Below are positions 32,872 to 43,944 of a stretch of 64,000 bases of DNA, in pieces. Under the pieces are notes generated by a model. It saw nothing but the letters and a program-made list of their open reading frames with translations, was not told the origin of the DNA and ran no database searches. Position 1 is the first letter of the stretch; each line of letters starts with the position of its first letter. The stretch is taken from positions 27,565,902-27,629,901 of the forward strand of contig CM075760.1 of the NCBI GenBank assembly GCA_037974335.1, read 5' to 3'. This DNA comes from Prionace glauca (lineage: Eukaryota > Chordata > Chondrichthyes > Carcharhiniformes > Carcharhinidae). Both the position numbers and the translations under genes were made by a program.

Positions 32872-34612
32872 ACTCTCTCACCCTCACCCACACTCACTCA
32901 CGCACCCTCAATCTCTCATCCTCACTCAAACAACTTCACTCACTCACCCTCACTTACCCACCTTCCCTCACTGACACACTCTCTCTCACTCACCCTCACT
33001 CACTCACCCTCACACACTCAACCACAATCACTCATCCCCAATCACTCACCCTCAATCACTCACCCTCATTCACGCTTACTCACTCATGCTCACTCACTCA
33101 CCCTTGCTCACTCATCCACCCTCACACACACTCCCTCACACTCACTCCCTCACACACACTCCCTCACACCCTCACCCCCTCTCACTCACCCCCTCTCACT
33201 CACCCCCACTCACTCACCTCCACTCACACATCCCCACTCACTCATCCCCACTCACTCATCCCCACTCACTCATCCCCACTCACTCATCCCCACTCACCCA
33301 CCCTCACGCACTCGCCCTCACGCACTCAACCTCAGAAACTCACGGATCCTGATTCACCCTGAGTCACTCACACTCACTCACTCACTCACTCACAATCACT
33401 CACTCATACTCACTCACTCACTCTCATCCATTCTCACTCACTCGCCCACAAGCACTCACACACCCTCATTCAAGCTCATTCATTCACGCAAACACACGCC
33501 CTGATTCACTCATCCTCACACCCTCACTCACTCACAATCACTCACTCATATTTGCTCACTCACTCTCGTCCATCCTCACTCACCCACGAACACTCATTCA
33601 ACTTCACTCGTTCAACCTCAATCACTCACCCTGACTCACTCATTCTCACACCCTCACTGACTCACTCACATTCACTCACTCTCACACCCTCAGTCACGCA
33701 CCCACATTCACTCACTCACCCTCACGCACTCACCCTCACGCGCCCTCATTAACTCACTGTCACTCAGCCACCCACAGTCATACACCATCACTCACTCAGC
33801 CTCACTCACTAAACCTCACTCACTGACTTAGACCCTCAGTCAGTCACCAACATTCATACTCACCTTCATTCACTCATCCAACTAATCCGTTCTCACTCAC
33901 CCAGTCTCACTCAGTCTCACTCACCCTCACTCATTCACCCCATTCTCTCACACTCACTCACTCACCCCCACAGACTCAACTCAATGACCTTCTCTCTGTC
34001 TCTCTCTCACTTATGCCACCTCACCCATTCAAACTGACTCAAACTCACACACCTACCTTCACTCACACAAGCTCACATACTCATCATCACTCAACATCAC
34101 GCAACCTAACTCACAAATCCTCAATCACTCATCCTCATCAAACACCTTCACTCAATCACCCTCACTCTCCCACCCATCCACATTCATTTTCCCTCACACA
34201 CCACCCTCAATAACACACCCTGACTCATTCACTCTCAACCCTTACATACACAGTTACATTCACACCCTCATTCACTCAATCTCACTCACTTCCACTCACC
34301 CATCTCCACGAACCTTCACACATCCTCACTCACTCTCCCTTATTATTTCAATCTTGCTTACCTACACTCATCCAGCCACCTTCACTCACATTCAGCCACC
34401 TTCACTCACCTACCCTCTCACACACACCCTCAATTACTCACGCTCTCTCACCCTCACCCACACTTACTCACCCTCAATCACTCACTCTCACTCAAAGAAC
34501 TTCACTCACTCACCCTCACTTACCCACCTTCCTTCACACATCACTCATCTACTCTGACTCATCTAATCACTCACCCTCACACACTCACATTCTCTCACTC
34601 ACACTCACTGAA
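32872..34612. repeat. 1.7-kb TCAC/CTCA simple-repeat array in the J-C1 intron
   Basis: Imperfect CACTCACTCACC-type tetranucleotide repeats run for about 1.7 kb. The best-ordered part (about 33180-33290) repeats 'cactcactcatcccca' as a 15-16-base unit. The + strand is almost free of G. Open frames in it are artefacts. Confidence 0.95.
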
Positions 34613-34649
34613 TCTGTGTGGGGAGGGTCTGCAACGAGAGAGAAGAAAG

Positions 34650-35430
34650 ATCTCAAGCTGCAGTTTGGTGTTGAAAGGTGGGAGCTGCACTGGGAGTGCA
34701 GAGAGCTGGAGGGAATCGCTGGGGGCTCGGGGCCAGGGACAATGGCAAAGAGTCAGGGGGAACAGGAGGCGGGGGAAAGGGCAGAGAGCCGGGGTGGGGG
34801 GAGGGCAGAGAGCCAGGGGAAATAGCAGAGAGCTGGGGGAAGGGCCGAGAGGCCGGAGAAAGGGCACATAGCCGGGGAACAGAGCGGAAAGCCGTGGAAA
34901 AGAGAAGAGAGAGAGGGGAAAGGGCAGGGAGCAAGGGGAAAGGGCAGAGAGACCAGTGAAAGGGGAGAGAGCCGAAAGGAAGGGCAGAGAGATGGGGAAA
35001 AGGGGAGAAAGACCAGGGAAAGGGGACAGAACAAGGAAAAAGGGCGGGGAGGAACGAAAAAGGGCAGGGAGGCAGGAGAAAGGGCAGAGAGCCAAGGGAC
35101 AGGGCAGAGAGCCCAGGGGAAAGGGCAGGAGAGTCAGGGGGAAAGGTCAGAGAGCTGGGGGAAAGGGGAAAGAGGATAGGGAGCAGGGACAGAGGGCAGA
35201 GAGCTGAGGGACAGCGTAGGGAGCTGAGGGAAAGAACAGAGAGCCGGGGGAGAGGGCACAGAGCTGGAGGAAAGTGTAGAGAACCAGGTGGAAATACAGA
35301 GAGCTGGATAAAAGGGGAAAAGAGCCACCGTGAAAGGCAGAGACCCAGGGGAAAGGGCAAAGAGCTGGGGAAATGGGCACAGAGCGGGTGATGGATGGCG
35401 GAGTGAGGAGGTTCAGAATAGAGCTAGCAC
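34650..35430 (+). repeat. G-rich, AGCT-containing array just upstream of C1 (switch-like)
   Basis: The + (non-template) strand is purine- and G-rich and made of imperfect units like 'gggcagagagccgggggaaa', about 17-22 bp each. I count about eleven AGCT sites (for example 34832, 35153, 35202, 35262, 35362), several as GAGCTGGGG or GAGCTGAGG, close to the GAGCT/GGGGT words of mammalian switch regions. It ends about 1 kb before C1. The long open frames on the minus strand come from the lack of stop codons in C/T-rich sequence and are not genes. Confidence 0.85.
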
Positions 35431-35709
35431 CACAATCGGCTCATCTGTAATCTCAGTGAATGATGGAGGAGACTTCAGGGCCCAAATGGGAAACTCTTGG
35501 TATTAATGTATGATCCGTCAATCCGTCAATAAATGTTGGATTTATTTGAGTTTATAATGACATTTAGAGTTTCCTGATCATTCAGTAAGTATTCATTCCG
35601 GAGGTATTTTTGAAGCAAAGTCACTAATCTCCGTTTTGTGGGGTGAGAGGCAGTGAGTTGGAGAGAGGAAGGGGCACCAATCAGTTTGAACCCAGGCAAT
35701 TTCCAAAAC
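35431..35709. other. Unassigned intron sequence
   Basis: No clear feature. Confidence 0.4.
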
Positions 35710-35838
35710 TAGTGTGGAGATGCCGGAGTGAGGTTGGTGTGGGCACAGTAAGGATTCCCACAACACCAGGTTAAAGTCCAACAGGTTTATTTGGAATCAC
35801 AAGCTGTTGGAGCTCCCTCATCAAGTGAGTGGATAGTC
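35710..35838 (+). mobile_element. Partial copy of the fold-back retroelement
   Basis: The text 'gtggagatgccggagtgagg', 'cacaacaccaggttaaagtc', 'caacaggtttatttggaatc' matches the terminal part of the element at 47866-48694. Confidence 0.75.
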
Positions 35839-36171
35839 TGAATGAAGGGAGAACTTCTTCATCACAAAGTGTTGTTGTTTGAGAAATAAACAGCGGTTCA
35901 TCACACACTGCTGTTGTTGAGAAATAAATAGTTGCTGCAATAATGGAGACAATCTTTGCTGTTCTCTGTCAATCCAATGAATGACATGTCATTGTGAGAC
36001 TAACAGAATGTATTTTTTCTTCCTAATTTGATAGAAGTGGAGACAGGGATATGAGTTTCTACAGAGATGACAATTCCCAAATGATAGAAGTAACATCATC
36101 GCAAAGGCGGATGAAAGATTTAATCGGGAAATATTAGGGATAAGTTCATAATTCAAATCAATGTTGGAGAT
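35839..36171. other. Unassigned intron sequence
   Basis: No clear feature was seen between the repeat fragment and the next CR1 end. Confidence 0.4.
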
Positions 36172-36335
36172 AGAAACATAGAAAAGAGAAGCTCGAGTAG
36201 GCCATTCGGCCCTTGGAGCCTACTCCGCCTTTCACTTTGGTCAGAGCTCATCACTATCCTGATCACACCTACTACCCATATCCCTTCATCCCTTTAACAC
36301 CAAGAGCTATATCTAATATAGAAACCTATTTGTAA
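36172..36335 (-). mobile_element. CR1 3' end, antisense
   Basis: The text 'agaaacatagaaaagagaag', 'gtaggccattcggcccttgg' and 'catatcccttcatccctt' is a diverged CR1 tail. It ends only about 65 bp before the C1 acceptor. Confidence 0.75.
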
Positions 36336-36401
36336 CAATGTTTGATGACTTAATAAATGCAAGTAAGAGTCTAACTTGTTCAATTGGCTATTCTTTCCCA
36401 G

Positions 36402-36701
36402 CGACACCGTCTGCGCCCACTCTGTATGGCCTGGTCTCCCCCTGTCAGCAACAGAACTCCGACGGCTCCATCACCTTCGGATGTTTGGCGATGGATTACC
36501 TTCCAGATGTCTCCAAAGTGACCTGGAAGAAAAATGGGCAAACGGTCCCCAGTGGGTTTAAGACTTACCCATCAGTGAGAAACACGAAGGGAACCTACAC
36601 CCTGAGCAGCCAGTTAACCATCAGCGACTCAGCGGGAGATTGTCCCAGAATTGACTGTGAGGTTCGACACATCAACACAGCCAAGAGCATTGAAATACCA
36701 T
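36402..36701 (+). CDS. IGHM: IgM constant domain 1 exon (Cmu1)
   Basis: First constant Ig domain of IgM. It pairs with the light-chain constant domain. The acceptor is 'tctttcccag|cg'. The first codon completes with the G from JH (Ala), and the protein reads ATPSAPTLYGLVSPCQ onward. Key residues: Cys in SITFGCLAMDY, Trp in VTWKKNGQ, Cys in RIDCEVRH, plus Cys residues near the N-terminus and at the end that fit the light-chain or inter-domain link. The LYGLVS..CLAMDY text is typical of shark IgM C1. An extra Cys in SAGDCPRIDCE is notable. The donor is 'ccat|gtaagt', phase 1. No stops. Confidence 0.96.
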
Positions 36702-36839
36702 GTAAGTGTTATGGAGCTTGTGTGAAACAGAAACACTGTGGTTAACATGTGGGGCCTTGGTTATAACTCAGTTAAATAGATGTGCATCATTCGGCTCTCT
36801 GGATTGGTCCAGTTAGTGTCTATTGACTGCAAATGAGTT

Positions 36840-37055
36840 AGAACATAGAACATAGAACATTACAGCGCAGTACAGGCCATTCGGCTCTCGATGTTGCGCC
36901 GACCAGTGGAACCAATCTCATGACCCTCTAACCTAAACTATTCCAATATTATCCATATGACTATCCACTGACCATTTGGACGCCCTTAAAGTTGGCGAGT
37001 CCACAATGCTGCAGACAGGGCTTTCCAAGCCCTTACTACCCTCAGTTGACAAAAG
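36840..37055 (-). mobile_element. CR1 3' end inside the C1-C2 intron, antisense
   Basis: It opens with 'agaacatagaacatagaac' tail units, then 'caggccattcggctctcgat' and 'gttgcgccgacc'. It occupies about half of the 411-bp intron without touching splice sites. Confidence 0.8.
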
Positions 37056-37112
37056 TTTAATTGATCCACATCTTCTGCAGGAAATGACTGATCTGTTTTT
37101 TTTTCCCTGAAG

Positions 37113-37427
37113 GCCCTCCGCCTGTGATCCATCCAACTCTTATCCTCACCGTGAGTTCCAGTGAAGAAATCTCACACAGGAAATTCGCAATCATCGTCTG
37201 TTCAATCATCGATTTCCAGCCAGGGTCAATGGAAGTGAGTTGGCTGAAGAATGGGGAACCCACGCATTCAGGAATTGTCACCTCTCCCCCCTGTCGATTG
37301 AACGGGAACTTCTCGGCCAGCAGTCGGCTGACAGTCTCCGCTGGGGAATGGTTCAGCAAAGCGGTCTATACCTGCCAGGTCACTCATCAAGGACACATTC
37401 AGAGTCTGAACATCAGCGCATCTCAGG
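37113..37427 (+). CDS. IGHM: IgM constant domain 2 exon (Cmu2)
   Basis: Second constant Ig domain. The acceptor is a T tract then 'cctgaag|gc'. The split codon gives Cys, then [18 protein letters not shown]. Ig landmarks: Cys in [10 protein letters not shown], Trp in VSWLKNGEP, Cys in [10 protein letters not shown] further Cys (PPCRLNG) could form an inter-chain bridge. It ends ISASQG with donor 'cagg|gtaaga', phase 1. In shark IgM this domain takes the hinge-like place in the chain. Confidence 0.95.
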
Positions 37428-37639
37428 GTAAGATACTCAAACACAGTACAACACTTATCATTCTGATGTTAATCAGAATTAGGGATCTATTAAAGTTGGT
37501 ACAAAGCATTGAACAACTTGTGAGTTATTGTCCTGTAGTTTGCTGCATTAGGACAATATCTCATTCAGAATTTCATCAGAAAAACAATTTTTTGTTATCC
37601 CTTCCTGAGATGTGCATTTATTTCCCAAACCTGAGGGCA

Positions 37640-37905
37640 CTGAAGTGTCACTCACGTTGCTGTGAATTTGGAGTCACATGCATGCCAGGCCAGATAAAGA
37701 CAGCAGGTTGATTTTGGTAAGGAACATTTGTGAACTAGGAGGGGTTTTACAGCAATCGCTTCATGAGAACGATTTCAACTTTAAATTATAGATTTTTACA
37801 AAATTCAAATTTCACATTTGCAATGATGGGATTCGAATCTGTGTCCCCAGAGTCTTGCCCTAGGTTATAAGTCCATTGACAACACCATATGCCACTGCCT
37901 CCCCT
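37640..37905 (-). mobile_element. SINE family 2 in the C2-C3 intron, antisense
   Basis: The text 'gttgctgtgaatttggagtc', 'acatgcatgccaggccagat' and 'gatgggattcgaatctgtgt' is family 2 in reverse, with the head 'gacaacaccatatgccactg' at its right end. Confidence 0.75.
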
Positions 37906-38343
37906 TAAAAGAGTGCCCCCTTTCGGTTTGAAGCAATATAGTGAGTGAGATGGCCTTGATGTCAGCTTGTTCCTGAGACAGCTGGTAAACTTCGGAGAGA
38001 CAGTAGGTGTGAGAATGTTTCATAGGTCACAGCACAGGGGTAAAATATTAGAAAGTGCATCCACCCTATTTATAAACCAACGGCCAGTACTTTTTCCCTG
38101 AGATCAGGATGGTGTGTTTGTTTGGGAATTCTCCAATTCTGATTCATGGAAATGTTACCGCTGCTCCAATATTTAATACAGGGAATAATTCCATACAGCA
38201 AGCTGGCTTCCCATTCGCCATGGAAGGTGAAAGGCGAGAGTTAGAGATTGATATATTGAAGGCGACTTTGTCTCCTTCAGGCTGAAGACTGCTGTCCTGC
38301 TTCTGAAGGGGAACTAGGGCTCATTTTCATTTCTCATTCACAG

Positions 38344-38652
38344 ATCCTCCCCTGTGCCTTGATACCACAGTGAAGATACAGCCACCACCAATAGAACAGG
38401 TCTTACTGGAGGCGACCGTGACCTTAACCTGCATCATTTCTCATGCTCCTGATGGAGTTAACGTGTCCTGGATCCGAGACAGGAAGTATTTGAAATCAGA
38501 GATTGCCGAAAAGCCCGGAGCGGATCGTGACAGCGTGATCAGCAAATTAAGCATCTCCACACAAGCCTGGCTGAGTGCGGCTGTGTTTGAGTGCGTGGTG
38601 AGCCATCAGGATCTGCCGACTCCTTTAAGAGCATCTATCCACAAGGAAACAG
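38344..38652 (+). CDS. IGHM: IgM constant domain 3 exon (Cmu3)
   Basis: Third constant Ig domain. The acceptor is 'catttctcattcacag|at'. It reads [19 protein letters not shown] onward. Ig landmarks: Cys in [10 protein letters not shown], Trp in VSWIRDRKY, Cys in [10 protein letters not shown]. The early Cys in PLCLD is a candidate inter-chain link. It ends IHKETG with donor 'aacag|gtgagc', phase 1. The sequon NVS (GVNVSW) is a possible N-glycosylation site. Confidence 0.95.
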
Positions 38653-38679
38653 GTGAGCTGAGAGATTGAAGCAATAAAT

Positions 38680-39405
38680 GTGGGGTCAACAGCAGGGTTC
38701 TGAGTAATGTGGAGGAACAGGGAGATCCCGGGGTTCATATCCACAGATCTCTGAAGATTGCCACTAAAGTGGATAGAGCCGTGAAGAAGGCTTAAAGTGT
38801 GTTAGTGTTTATTAACAGGGGGTTAGAGTTTAAGAGCCGTGGGGTTATACTGCAATTGCACAGAGCCTTGGTGAGACCACATTTGGAATATTGTGTGCAG
38901 TTCTAATCACCTCACTATAAGGAGGATGTGGAAGCATTGGAGAGAGTGCAGTGGAGATTTACCAGGATGCTGCCTGGTTTGGAGGGCAGGTCTTATGAAG
39001 AAAGGTTGAGGGAGCTGGGGCTTTTCTCTTTAGAACAGAGGAGGATGAGAGACGACTAAATAGAGGTTTATAAGATGGTGAGGAGGATTGATAGAGTGGA
39101 TGTTCAGAGACTATTTCCTCGGGTTACTAGGGGGGCATTACTATAAGGTTCATGGTGGGAGATACAGGAGGGATGTCCGAGGTAGATTCTTTACTCAGAG
39201 TGTGGTTACGGTGTGGAATGCACTGCCTGCTGTGATAGTGGAGTCAGACACTTTAGGAACTTTCAAGCGGTTATTGGATAGACACATGGAGCACACCAGA
39301 ATGATAGGGAGTGGATTAGCTAGATCTTGGGTTCGGACATAGCTCGGCACAACATTGAGGGCCAAAGGGCCTGTACTGTGCTGTACTGTTCTATGTTTCT
39401 ATGTA
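38680..39405 (+). mobile_element. CR1 LINE in the C3-C4 intron, sense
   Basis: A 5'-truncated copy beginning 'ggaacagggagatcccgggg' that follows the C-terminal ORF ('ttggaatattgtgtgcagtt', 'gattaccaggatgctgcctg') to GRFFTQSVVTVWNALPAVIV (open 39088-39342). It ends in the tail 'gggccaaagggcctgtactg' and 'ttctatgtttctatg'. It lies in the same direction as IgM, 27 bp after C3. Confidence 0.85.
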
Positions 39406-39584
39406 AATGCATCACTGTGTCTATCTCCAGTGAAAGTGTACTACTCAATAGTTAGTATTCAGTGCATTAATGTTCTCCCCTGAACTAAACGACTCTGCAC
39501 TGATTGATATTTTTCTGAGGAGTTTGATGTGTTGATGAGTGAAAGGTGAACTGTAGGCGATGTTATTGGGTTTAGATCGAAGAA

Positions 39585-39700
39585 TAAGGGAGGAGCCTGA
39601 TGTGGAGCATCAAAAACCAGAAAACCAAAAAGAAAAAGTAGATCAGTTGGGCCGAATGGCCTGATTCTGTGCTGTAAACTTTCTGAATCTTTCCACTCCA
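39585..39700 (+). mobile_element. SINE/CR1-like 3' tail fragment
   Basis: 'cagttgggccgaatggcctg' and 'attctgtgctgtaaactttc' are a short 3' end of a SINE or CR1. Confidence 0.55.
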
Positions 39701-39873
39701 CCCCCCCTGAGTTATCTGAGAAAACAATTGTGTTCATCTCCCCTCCAAGCTGCAAATCAAAAATGGGAAGAGTTAAAATCAGAAGCGAAGCACATTTTTC
39801 TGAGATCTAACCTGTGGTTTCATTGTCTCCAGAATTCTCCAGTTTATTGACATTTATTGTACATTTTCTGCAG

Positions 39874-40265
39874 ATCCAAATCCGCGGGAACCGGTCGTCT
39901 CTGTCCTCCTGCCCTCGGCAGAAGACGTCTCCGCTCAGAGTTTCGTCTCCCTCAGCTGCTTAGTGAGAGGTTTCTCCCCCCGAGAGATCTTCGTCAAATG
40001 GACCGTCAACGACAAGCCGGTGAATCCCGGGAACTACAGGAACACCGAGGTGGTGGCGGAGAACGGCGATAGCTCCTTCTTCATGTACAGCCTGTTATCC
40101 ATTGCAGCAGAGGAATGGTCCAGCGGCGCTTCTTACTCCTGTGTGGTGGGACATGAAGCCATCCCCTTGAAGATCATCAACAGAACAGTTGACAAATCCA
40201 GCGGTAAACCCAGTTTTGTGAACATTTCCCTTGCACTGATGGACACTGTTAATTCATGTCAATGA
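39874..40265 (+). CDS. IGHM: IgM constant domain 4 exon with secretory tail (Cmu4-s)
   Basis: Last constant domain and secretory tailpiece. The acceptor is 'attttctgcag|at'. It reads [19 protein letters not shown] onward, with Cys in [10 protein letters not shown], Trp in VKWTVNDKP and Cys in YSCVVGHEA. Read through, it gives the tailpiece [20 protein letters not shown] to NSCQ and a stop. NIS is a glycosylation sequon and the penultimate Cys is the residue IgM uses to polymerise. A cryptic donor inside the exon ('ccagcg|gtaaac' at 40204) in phase 1 allows splicing to TM1 and removes the tailpiece, the usual secreted/membrane switch. Confidence 0.96.
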
Positions 40266-40292
40266 GAGTCACTCACTTCCATTAAAAACTAC

Positions 40293-40307
40293 AATAAAAA
40301 GAATAAA
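40293..40307 (+). terminator. Poly(A) signals for secreted IgM mRNA
   Basis: AATAAA at 40293-40298 and again at 40302-40307, 28 bp after the secretory stop. Confidence 0.85.
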
Positions 40308-40309
40308 AA

Positions 40310-41385
40310 CATTTTCCTCTAACGATCAATGAAATACCCAATTGTTTAATTGGTTGTTTTTCAGTTTTACTTCCACATCTTTGATTTGAGTCAGATATTT
40401 TCATGTTTGGGACCCAAAATTGTTGAACCAGTGCTCCCAGCGGAGATAGACACTGGGTCAGGGATAGAATAGAGCACATTCATTACAGGATTTTGCAAAA
40501 TATCTTCACTGACTTTCCTCCCGCTGAGGGGAAAACACTCCGACATTTTTAACATGTCTGACACACAAACACAACATTTAGATCTCTGTGTCCCTGTTTC
40601 TCTCATTGACCACCTCTTTAAGCTGCTGCACCGCACCCACTGGGAACTGAAGTGAGGGTCACACACAAAAACATGGAGAAATATTACCCCCATCGGATTG
40701 AGGGAGAGTGAAATTGTTAACATCCTGGATTCCCACTAACCCAGCAGAGAGAGGGGAGGAGCAGTAATTAATCCATGTCCCAAAACTTCCTCAATGAAAA
40801 AAGGAGGAATGTCATTATTTAATCCACTTACCTCTACCTCCTCAGTGGTTAGAACCATCAGGGACATTGTATCACCGGGTAGGGAGAGGGAAACTCTGAG
40901 CTCACTCTCCTCCCTCTCCCGTGTTTGGAAGGGAACAATTCTCTACTATAAGGACCCAGTTGCCAACAGTACAAATTAGTTTCCGGTTTACTTGCTACAG
41001 ATTTTGAAGTATCATTATCTTAATCATTGAAATATATCTATATGAAAGCAACATAATTTTAAAATGTCTCAACACTCTTGTTCCTGTCAATCATCTGCTG
41101 GCATTGATTTCCCAGAATACAAATTTAAACAAGTCATAGATTCCTCCCCGGGTTTTAATTGTTCCGTCCCTGAGGTCTCTGAGATACATCAATGAATTAT
41201 TTCATTCTCTCTCCTGATATCACTGTGCCCCTCACATAAAATACATTTCTACAGCAAAACATTGAAAATATGTTCCATTATTCGAGTTGTCTGGATCATA
41301 TTCAGTTCACTATGGTCGGTGAAACTTGGAGCAACAGTTAAAAAAATACACATACTGATAAAACTGCCTAAAACTGTCACAATTA
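40310..41385. other. C4-TM1 intron, first part
   Basis: No gene and no clear repeat was recognised in this part of the 3.5-kb intron. Confidence 0.5.
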
Positions 41386-41389
41386 TACA

Positions 41390-42340
41390 TACATACATAG
41401 GCGTACACACCCACACTCACACACTCACTCTCACACACTCACACACTACACACACTGCACAAACACACACTATACATTCACACACAATCACACACACACT
41501 CACTCTCACACACACACACACACACTCACACACACATACACACACTCACACATACAGACACACTACACACTCACACACTCATTCACACACTCACACAAAC
41601 ACACACGCACACACACACACTCTCACACACACTCACCCACACACACACTCACACACTACACATTCTCACATACACACACTCACACATACAGACACACTAC
41701 ACACTCACACACTCATTCACACACTCATACACACATACACACACACACGCATACACACACACAGACACATGAACACAGTTGCACAAATACACATACTCAT
41801 ATATATGCACACGAATACAGAATGTTAATATACTCACGCAAACGCATACACATACTCCCACACACAGAAATATAGACAGGCACATTCAAATACAGACACA
41901 GAATCTCACAAATACACAATACACTCAAATACATACACAACAAAAACACAGATACATTCAGAAATACAAATGCGCATTCACGGATCAGAAGAATACACAA
42001 TATACGCACAAACGAACTCAAACAAGCACGATCCCACAAATACACTAATGGACCACACAGATTCAAACAAAAATACATGCATACACAAACACTCTCTCTC
42101 CCTTTCTCTTTCGCTCTCTCTGTCCCACACGCACCATCCACACACAAACACACAAACACACACACATACATGCATACACAAGGGGGCAGACACCCGCACA
42201 CACAGACACGGACTTGTACAAGAAGGCACAAAACAAAACATGCACACAAATTATCAAATATGTACATACGCACGCAGAACCTTATACAAACACACAAGTA
42301 CACACTTACCTAAACATACGTGACTAGGTACACAGACCCA
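41390..42340. repeat. (CA)n-rich block in the C4-TM1 intron
   Basis: Long interrupted CA/ACAC repeats. The open frames on both strands arise from this composition and are not coding. Confidence 0.92.
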
Positions 42341-43020
42341 AACACAAACACATACATGTGTACACACAATACGAACAGATAACATGCATGCAGGTCCAAA
42401 ACATACACAAACAGATACACACACTCAAACAAATGCATATTCTCACACGTTCTCGCTGAAATGAATACTGATATAGAGACCCACAATGTTATACACATTA
42501 TCACTTATACAGGGAAATACGTGTAACAATATTAACACACTGCATATAGATAAACAGAGAGCAAAACGTTTTCACACAAACATGTGGATGCAAACATTCA
42601 CATGCTCATACAGAACAGAACACCACGGGACACAATACTACACATGGAAACACAGGTATATGCTGACACATTGTTATAAATAACAATCAACACGGATTTA
42701 CATGCACTAACATGTTAACAGACCAGACACACACAGAAAGGGAAGGAAACATTACTCGAGTGATAGAAATTCACACATTGAAATAGGCAGAAACACGAGC
42801 ACACGTTAAGAGTGGCATTAATAAATATACAGAGACTTCACACAATAATAGTCATATATCCACAATGTCTGAAGAATAAATTATACAAATTATCTACAAT
42901 GTCTGAAGAATAAATTATACACACAGACACACAACTACACAAATCAACAAACACAGACAAATGAATCCCTCATACACACAGATTAACTCAGGACCAAAGA
43001 TTAATGCAGCTCAGGAAGTG
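42341..43020. other. CA-rich degenerate sequence
   Basis: Loose continuation of the CA-rich block. A 31-base run 'cacaatgtctgaagaataaa..' occurs twice in tandem (about 42861-42921). Confidence 0.6.
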
Positions 43021-43080
<60 letters not shown>

Positions 43081-43120
43081 CTCACACATACACACACGCA
43101 CACAGACACACACACACAAT
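43021..43120. repeat. Pure (CA)n microsatellite
   Basis: About 28 perfect CA units (43022-43078) followed by shorter runs. Likely polymorphic. Confidence 0.95.
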
Positions 43121-43684
43121 CTTAAATATAAACGGCAGGTAAATGATGAAAGTAAAATTTAAGTGTGAATTTGAATGGACATACACACCGAGAACTATCC
43201 CAATTCTCAAAACACCGCCAAACACGTTGAGAAACTGAATTAAGCTCATGATTTACTAAACATTTCCACTGTAAATAAGCAAAGATTGGAAATTACATCC
43301 CAGATCTTAAACAGCAGCATTCATAGTTTACAGATCAGTCACCATCTGTGGAAACAATCATTGACAGGGGAATGTTCCTCTATATCAGTCAAAACATTCT
43401 TCAATAAGGGTTCGTGGCAAATAGTTCAAAATGAACTGATTCTCAAGAAAACACCTTCAGTGCTTTCTGACATGGACTCTCCAAGGAATACCAATAAGGA
43501 TCAGGTGTGAAAACAGTTATGGAGATCTGTTACTGAGTGTCTTGAATTTAACAGGAGATATACATTGAAAATTAGACATGAGAATGAATGAACAGTTCAT
43601 GAAGGAGAACAGGGAAACGAAAACAATGAGATTCCCGGGATAAATAAAGTAATCTAATTCCATTTCCTGGCCTCTGTCCCCTAG
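43121..43684. other. Intron before TM1
   Basis: No recognised feature other than the splice acceptor at its end ('cctctgtcccctag'). Confidence 0.5.
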
Positions 43685-43812
43685 ACCCCACCGACCGCAT
43701 CTGGATTGAAGACAGTGAGGATGATAACAGCAACATCTGGACAACCGCTTCCACATTCATCGTCCTGTTCTTCCTGAGCATTTTCTACAGCACTGCCGTC
43801 ACTCTGGTGAAG
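43685..43812 (+). CDS. IGHM: IgM membrane exon 1 (TM1)
   Basis: Codes the acidic extracellular spacer and the transmembrane helix of membrane IgM. It starts [19 protein letters not shown], then [19 protein letters not shown] and VTLVK. The polar and aromatic residues within the helix (Thr, Ser, Tyr) are the type used by mu chains to pair with the CD79 signalling chains. Phase 1 at entry fits the internal donor of C4. The donor 'gaag|gtgaga' is phase 0. The next residues are supplied by TM2. Confidence 0.95.
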
Positions 43813-43944
43813 GTGAGATGATTCAATTCACTCACATTTCAAACTGGCAGAATGGATTTGAAAAATCTCTCATTGTTTCACTGATTAAAAACATTAATGT
43901 CCCGCATCAGATACATCTGCTTCAATATTGTCTCTATTTTACAG

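Larger units (their letters stand above)
26613..36401 (+). other. IGHM: J-C1 intron (9.8 kb)
   Basis: This is the intron between JH and C1. Its first 4 kb is AT-rich with internal duplications. The middle holds a LINE relic, CA-rich sequence, a SINE and LINE pieces. The last part has a TCAC-type array and a G-rich AGCT-bearing array. An intronic enhancer would be expected here by analogy with other vertebrates, but I could not identify one by motif. Confidence 0.85.

Noticed and set aside
32817-33362. Open frame of 181 codons made of His, Thr, Ser, Pro and Leu
   Set aside because: Pure consequence of the CTCA tetranucleotide array.
34595-35360. Minus-strand open frames of up to 235 codons rich in Pro, Leu, Ser and Phe
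   Set aside because: Low-complexity C/T-rich complement of the G-rich intron array inside the IgM transcription unit.
41262-42323. Open frames of 117-188 codons in the C4-TM1 intron
   Set aside because: CA repeat artefact; no known domain.
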